From Serinus canaria (lineage: Eukaryota > Chordata > Aves > Passeriformes > Fringillidae): a stretch of 64,000 bases of DNA. The notes below the pieces were generated by a model that worked only from the letters and a program-made list of their open reading frames with translations, was not told where the DNA came from and ran no database searches. Each line of letters opens with the position of its first letter. Positions within the stretch are counted from its first letter, which is position 1. The stretch spans positions 20,228,601 through 20,292,600 of the forward strand of contig NC_066326.1 of the NCBI RefSeq assembly GCF_022539315.1, read 5' to 3'. Made by a program: the position numbers and the translations under genes. This document shows positions 58,601 through 64,000 of the stretch, piece by piece.

Positions 58601-61239
58601 ATGAAATGGTCTGTGCACCATACTGCACTTTCTACAGCACAGTTGTACAAACCCTACAGGAGATGTGCAATATCCCAGCACTGACCCAGTCCCTGAGCAG
58701 GATTTCTATCCCAACGTTGCCCGGTGTCACCAAGGACACCCCTGTGCCATAACAGTCCTTTCCCTGTCTGTCTGTTCACTATCCAGTTGTCCTTTCTCAA
58801 AACGTTTTCCTATAATGTTGCCAAAATTCTCCTCCTGGTTTCTGGCCATTGCTGCTTGTCTGCTTCATCCTCTGTGTGCATGACAGAACCTTCCAGCTGA
58901 GCAGCTCCTGAGCCCTGCGGCCACCACGGCCGAGGGATGGCTCCGGCAGCTCTGAGCTCTGCCAAGGGACCTTCAGCTCCTTCAAGGTGCATTCAGCTCT
59001 CCAGAACTATTTTTAAATTAGGAAATTTGAACCCCTTCTGTCTCACTATCACGAAACTTGTTCTTTGTGTTCGGTCTTTCAAAAGTTTCTCCAGCTTGGG
59101 AGACAAAGCTGTAAATTGCTTTGCCCATCCAATAAATGCCCTTTACAATATTTGCTTTATCTATCACACATACAAGTTCTGTGTGATACATGCAAGAGAG
59201 GGACTGCTTTGGTTTAATTCCCAGTCAGGTCATGTGTAAATATGGAGAGCTCCTATTTACTCAAATACACTATTTCCTAGTACTCCCAGCTTCAATTTTT
59301 CCCCCCAGCTCTGTGCTTACTTAGCAGTCAATTTTTTTTTTCTTTTTAAAAACTGTACTTGACTTTTATATGGAACTCACTGGCTAATCCTTCTAGGTTA
59401 AATTTGACTAGATAAGTCAGAAGTCAATTTTTCAGTCCTTAACAAACCTAAATTATTTCTATGCTTTGTAAGAATATTCATATACTCTCAAACATTTTCT
59501 GAAATATTTAAATGCCATTCTTGAATTGCCTTATTTTGAACACTTTTGGAATGCTTGGTGTCAAACAATTCTATTCTTTAACCAATTACAAATAACAATG
59601 CTGGCCTTTCTGTTTGATTTATCAGCTGACATATTAAAGTACATTCCAATTATTTAATTTCCCCAGCATGTTTTGCTGTTCTGTACAGCATCTTCATTAC
59701 TGCTTGATATTTCTAAGTTCATTACTACATCAACCAGCTATGTTAAAACAGTTTGGTTGTATTTTTGGAAGCACAGAAAAACAGCACCAAATACATCAGT
59801 GAAATACTTCATAGTGACCTCTGCTGTTACATTTCTTTTGGATCCATTAAAACTGTTTTAAATAGCAAGAGCCATAATAATAGAATAATAGGCAGCTCAT
59901 GGTAGCTCAGAGTATGTCTGATGCTAAAGAAATTAATTTGCAGGTGTCCTCGATTCCTGAGTGCTTATGCTGATGGCACTAAGTAGTGCTTGAGTGGAGC
60001 ATCCATCTGCTGTTCCTGTCTCCAATGTAGATATTTTTGCAGTACTTAGGAGCACTTACTCTTGCTCTCTTAATGTGAGATGGTAGCAAGAGCGTGAGAA
60101 GTTTCAGCAGCTCTCATCTGCTGAAGCAAAAAGGAAATGTTTGACTTTCTGCCCAGCATTGCTAAATACAGACACTTGGAAAATAGGGATGTAAAAATAC
60201 TCTTTCCCTTGAAAATGTTCAGTGATGCCATTTCCCAGGATACATGGGTTGATTTTTGTTTTTAACAGCATGGAGATGGGGGGTTTTTGGTGCTGAAATA
60301 CATGTGCTAGAATCAATTGTTTAATGTGGTCACATGTGAATTGTAACCGGGAAGTGCAAAGGCTGGAGAAGTTTCCCAAAGATCCAGTAGTTAGGGAGTG
60401 ACATAATGGCACTTTGGTCGTAGCTTTGTTCTCTATACTCTTACCTCACAAAAATTTGGTGAACATGTCCTTTTAGAATTTGGAAAAGCTGAATAGTATA
60501 GGTGTGTTAAATAATACCTTTTGCTGGTTAACACAGTGAGCAAAAATTACTCTTCCATTCCAAAAATTACTCCTTCCATGGGCTTGGGCCTCAATTCAGC
60601 AAAACACTTCAGTTTCTATTTAGGTTGATTTATGTGATAAAATCTTCCCTCTATCAAGAAAAGAGTAAGTGTAGTACTTATCAGGGGGTGCACAGTGACT
60701 CAATTACATCTGGCTCAGCCCTGAATCTCAGCTAAAGTTATTAAATTTTACTGAAATATTTCAGCCAGGTTATTGAAACAGTTTAATTAATTTTAAACAT
60801 TTATGAGTCCCACTGTAACCGTGTGCCATGACTCTGGGTAAGTGTGGTGGTGTGGCGTTACCCACGAGAAGAACCAGTAAATTTCCAATAAACAAGGTGG
60901 AAATGCCATAATCTGGATAAAGGGCAATTAAGAATAACTTGAGCAGTCTGCACGTGCTCAGTTTCTGCCTTTTTTCCATGCAGTCTTTCTGTGTTTTCTG
61001 GGGTTTTAACTCTGTTCTCAAACCATGTAGGTATCTACATTTTTTAGAGCAGCAGTGACAATCTGCTCATGGCATTTAACATGGCAGAGGTTAACATGGT
61101 GTGGCTGGTGCCATGTTTGGCTTCAGACCATGGTCCAAAGCTGGAATACAGGGGTATACAGAATTTTTTTTCCTGAATTTGGATTCTTGCTTGAGCTGAG
61201 TTTGCAAGAAGGCTGGAAAGGGGCTTTTCAGAAGGACAC
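55646..61239. other. Unique, gene-free sequence
   Basis: No gene is recognised. Bases 55880-56130 are GC-richer, with a 136-codon minus-strand frame (55782-56192) lacking known domains. A palindromic CRE-like site is at 57301-57316. Bases 56230-57060 and 59240-59880 are AT-rich. Bases 58880-58990 form a small GC-rich patch with several CpGs. Confidence 0.55.
57301..57316. promoter_or_regulatory. Overlapping palindrome and consensus CRE
   Basis: CGTCAGCTGACGTCAG contains a perfect 12-bp palindrome, CGTCAGCTGACG (57301-57312, with an E-box CAGCTG at its centre), overlapping the full cAMP-response element TGACGTCA (57308-57315). CREB/ATF proteins bind TGACGTCA. CpG-containing CREs are rare in CpG-poor DNA, so the site stands out, but there is no promoter or gene beside it. 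Function is inference. Confidence 0.35.
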
Positions 61240-61520
61240 ATAGTGAAAGGACAAGGGTGAATGGCTTTGCACTGAAGGAGAAAAGGTTTGGATTAGGAAT
61301 TAAGAGGAAATTCTTCCCTGTGATGGGTGGGCAGGCCCTGGCACAGGGTGCCCAGAGATCCCTGTGGCTGCCCCTGGATCCCTGGCAGTGCCCAAGGCCA
61401 GGCTGGACACTGGGGCTTGGAGGAGCCTGGGACAGTAGAAGGTGTCCCTGCCCATGGTGGGGGGTGGAACAAGAGGAGCGTGGTCCCTTCCAACCTATTC
61501 TTGATTCCATGCTTCTGCAA
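61240..61520 (+). mobile_element. CR1 LINE 3' fragment
   Basis: About 280 bp of CR1 3' sequence. It opens with GAAAGGACAAGGGTGAATGG, continues through AGGAAATTCTTCCCTGTGA and AAGGCCAGGCTGGACACTGG, and ends near GTCCCTTCCAACCTATTCTT and GATTCCATGCTTCTG. It covers the end of the reverse-transcriptase frame and the 3' UTR and is heavily diverged. Open frames across it (for example minus 61091-61510) are antisense by-products, not genes. Confidence 0.88.
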
Positions 61521-63560
61521 TTTCTTTGAGCCCCAAAACTAAGTCAAGAAATTCAACATCCTTTAAGCTTTTCTCCTTTCTGAAGACCTGAGTTCACATT
61601 TGTCACAGATATTTTTTGGCTTGGTTTCTGTTCATTGTGGGTTCCTTAGGAAACCCCTGATTTGGAAGAAAGGAGAGTTTTTTCAGGAGAGTGTGTGGCC
61701 GTGGGCAGTAACCCTGCAGCTCTGCACAGCCTGCAGAGGAGCAGCTCCCCGTGCCCAGTGCCTGCCTGCTTGGCTCTACCTTTGTTTTTCATAGCAAACA
61801 ACCCTTGGCAGAGAAGGCTGGTGGTTCTGTGCTGATGCACACACCTGCTATATATAGCACAGCCCTTTTAGCTGCTCATTAGTAATTTCCTGCACAGTGG
61901 ACGCGGCGTTCGGATGAAACTGAGGCACATAAATCTGACTGGCTTTATTAGGATAGGAAAAATCCCCGGGTATGCTGCAGGAGAAATTCAGTCTAATGCA
62001 AGTAACAGCTGAAAGTGTTCTTTAAATTCCACAGAGATTTAACTTTCAGAACAATTTTGGGGAATCAGAGCACTATGCAGTCCGAAAGCAAAGGCAAAGT
62101 ATATGAGTGCCTTCATTGTTGGCCCAGATGGCATGACTTAATTAAATAAAATATCTGTGCTGCCTGTGTGTTGATGTCTGACACTAGCCCTGGGCCAGGC
62201 TTGCAAATAACTGTGGTTTGCCAACGTGTTGCTTTTCAAACAAAATCTGTATTAGCGCTCATGAGCCGTGAGCAGCAATGTGGCCTGGGCTGAGGCACAG
62301 GCTGGGTACTGAGTGATGAACAGAGCAAGGCTTGAAGGAGGAATTCAGCAGCCTTTCGGAGACGCTACATTTGGGATGGAATGTACTCACCCTGACATCC
62401 TAGAAACCAGCCAGAGGAAAAATCATTGAGCATCATTAGTAACAGTTTTTAACTTCTCTCAGGTACACCAAGACCTTGGCTGGCAGCTGCTGTGGCTCAG
62501 TGGGGAGCCAGCACAGAGAGGAGAAGGGCAGCAATAAGGTGACCTTGTCTGCAGCAGCCCCGGGACCAAGGTGGGTGTGTGGGCAGGGAGTGGAGGTGGC
62601 ACCGAGACACCGAGTTTGCCTCAGACTCCTGATTTCAGCTCCCAGCAGGACAGAGCTGTCCCTCGGGAGCACACTGCAGCTTCCTGGGTGCTGGTCAGTG
62701 AGGGATGGCCAGGGGCAGTCCTGGGGCTGTGCTGCATCTCTGTGGCTCCTGCTTCTGCAGTGGCATTTCTCAGTGGTGCCATCCCCTCCAGCATTTGGGG
62801 TGGACACCCAGGGAAGCAGAGGCTCAGGACTACCACGCTGGGGGTGTTCTTCCCTCCATTTCCCCAATGGTAAATATCAAGGTTCTACTTTGAGCTATAA
62901 AGAGAGGAGTTACTGTGAAAAGATGCTGTCTGAGGAGTAAAAACAGACAGTGTATTCATGTCTAGACTAAAGCATGTGCAAGTTTCCAGGTTGGAAAAAA
63001 GGTCTAAGGAGAAGTGCTGAAAGAAGACTAAGTGAAAGCTCCCCCTGGCACCTGCAGCACACAGAGCACATGGGTGACGTAGCTCAAGCAGAGGAGATGG
63101 GCACAGACCCTTGGGGGCAGGTAGAAGAATGGGTAGGAGAAGAAAGTTGCCACAGACAGCAACAGAGATCTGGTGGTGATTGCTCCAGATGTTTGTTTGA
63201 ACATGGAATTGCCATACCTGTGTTTCTCTTAAGTAATTTCAGTTAATAAATGGTGGTGCGATTGTGAATTAGTAGAAGGACAATGGCTTTTACAAGGCCA
63301 ACTTTAGGCTTTGCAAATGAGCCTTACACCAGGCATGCATTTTTCCACTCCTAAGTGGTGGAAGCCAGTCCTTTATATTGTTTGGATTTTTCCCGTGTTT
63401 TGTTTTCCCTCAAATGAACTTCAGGAAGAGCTTGCCTTCTAATTCTTAAATTTAGCCTCTCAGGGCTGGCACGTCTGTCCTTGCAAACAGAAGCTCAGGT
63501 GTTGTTGTGGTTCAGAATGGATCTTCAGTTAATGGACCTGACCAAATGCTCCCAAAACTT
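61521..63560. other. Unique, gene-free sequence
   Basis: No gene is recognised. Bases 62460-62870 are GC-rich with overlapping frames of 60-154 codons in several readings on both strands, the pattern of stop-poor GC-rich DNA rather than of an exon. No splice-bounded conserved frame could be picked out. The sequence TATATATAGC near 61849-61858 is an isolated TATA-like string. Confidence 0.5.
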
Positions 63561-63670
63561 CATAGAATCAGAGAATCACAAGGTGGCTTAGGTTGGAAGG
63601 GATCTTAAAGACCATCCAGTTTCAACCCCCTGCCAAGGGTGGGGTCACCTTCCCCCAAACCAAGACTATC
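63561..63670 (-). mobile_element. CR1 LINE 3' fragment
   Basis: On the plus strand the block reads CATAGAATCAGAGAATCACA, GGTTGGAAGGGATCTTAAAG, then ACCATCCAGTTTCAACCCCC and TGCCAAGGGTGGGGTCACCT. This is a well-preserved CR1 3' tail on the minus strand and the clearest single indicator of a bird genome here. It is 5'-truncated to about 110 bp. Confidence 0.93.
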
Positions 63671-64000
63671 TTTTGGGGAATGTGTGTAGGCAGACCCCAG
63701 ATCTATCCAAAGAGAGTCATTAGTCTAAAACCACCCTTTTAATTACAGTAATCTGATAGAAGGTGCTTAGACAGGTTGTTTCAATGGTATCGTAAACAGA
63801 TGCCTCTGAATTTTATTTCCTACTAAAAAGCTGTTGATCTCTTGTATTAAACAGAGCCAGTTGCCATCACTAGCTGGAAACTGAACTATTATTTTTGGTG
63901 TTCTAGCTAATATCACATGTAAGGAATATTGAAAAATCTAAGATGTTTTATCTTGCAGTACATTTCCTTTTTAACTATTAATGCCCTTTTATGCAGACAA
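63671..64000. other. Unique, gene-free sequence
   Basis: AT-rich unique sequence to the end of the window. Nothing was recognised. Confidence 0.55.

Noticed and set aside
61091..61510. 139-codon minus-strand frame
   Set aside because: Most of it is antisense of a CR1 3' fragment.
62436..62940. Overlapping 143- and 154-codon frames on opposite strands
   Set aside because: A GC-rich, stop-poor patch with several overlapping readings and no family likeness.

Overview
The window reads as gene-poor nuclear DNA from a bird, probably a songbird (passerine). The evidence is seven 5'-truncated CR1 LINE copies in both orientations, recognised by their 3' ends (runs like ATTCTATGATTCTGTGA and the phrase around GGTTGGAAGGGATCTTAAAG), and two to three retroviral LTR-like sequences of types I associate with passerine genomes. 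The DNA is mostly AT-rich and CpG-poor, with local GC-richer patches. No bacterial features are present: there are no operons, Shine-Dalgarno sites or CRISPR arrays.

I find no protein-coding gene, no tRNA, rRNA or snRNA gene, and no complete mobile element. Open frames are short and resemble no family I know. The longest are explained by a 19-bp minisatellite read on the minus strand (30947-31648) and by the antisense of a CR1 copy (37658-38338). The sequence fits an intergenic desert or a very large intron.

Layout: 1-4540 unique sequence; 4541-4720 a striking 38-bp perfect palindrome followed by an AT-rich array; 4725-10164 unique; 10165-10664 a probable solo LTR; 10665-20255 unique with a T27 tract, an A-rich/GAA tract and stretches that look like conserved non-coding DNA; 20177-20316 a small hairpin and a 16-bp tandem repeat; 20316-26858 unique; 26859-28833 an LTR cluster of at least two elements; 31235-31463 a GC-rich 19-bp minisatellite; 33236-33420 CR1 (minus); 37705-38740 the longest CR1 (plus), with the end of its reverse transcriptase and a mutated catalytic motif; 42313-42388 and 44053-44104 CR1 tails (plus); 44105-55564 a long stretch nearly free of recognisable repeats, with a compact cluster of three E-boxes and four GATA motifs at 54455-54515; 55565-55645 CR1 (minus); 61240-61520 CR1 (plus); 63561-63670 CR1 (minus).

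No gene set can be shown to work together here. What can be described is repeat archaeology, several unusual palindromic or tandem structures, and candidate regulatory sequence that needs cross-species alignment. I did not find a convincing undescribed biological system.
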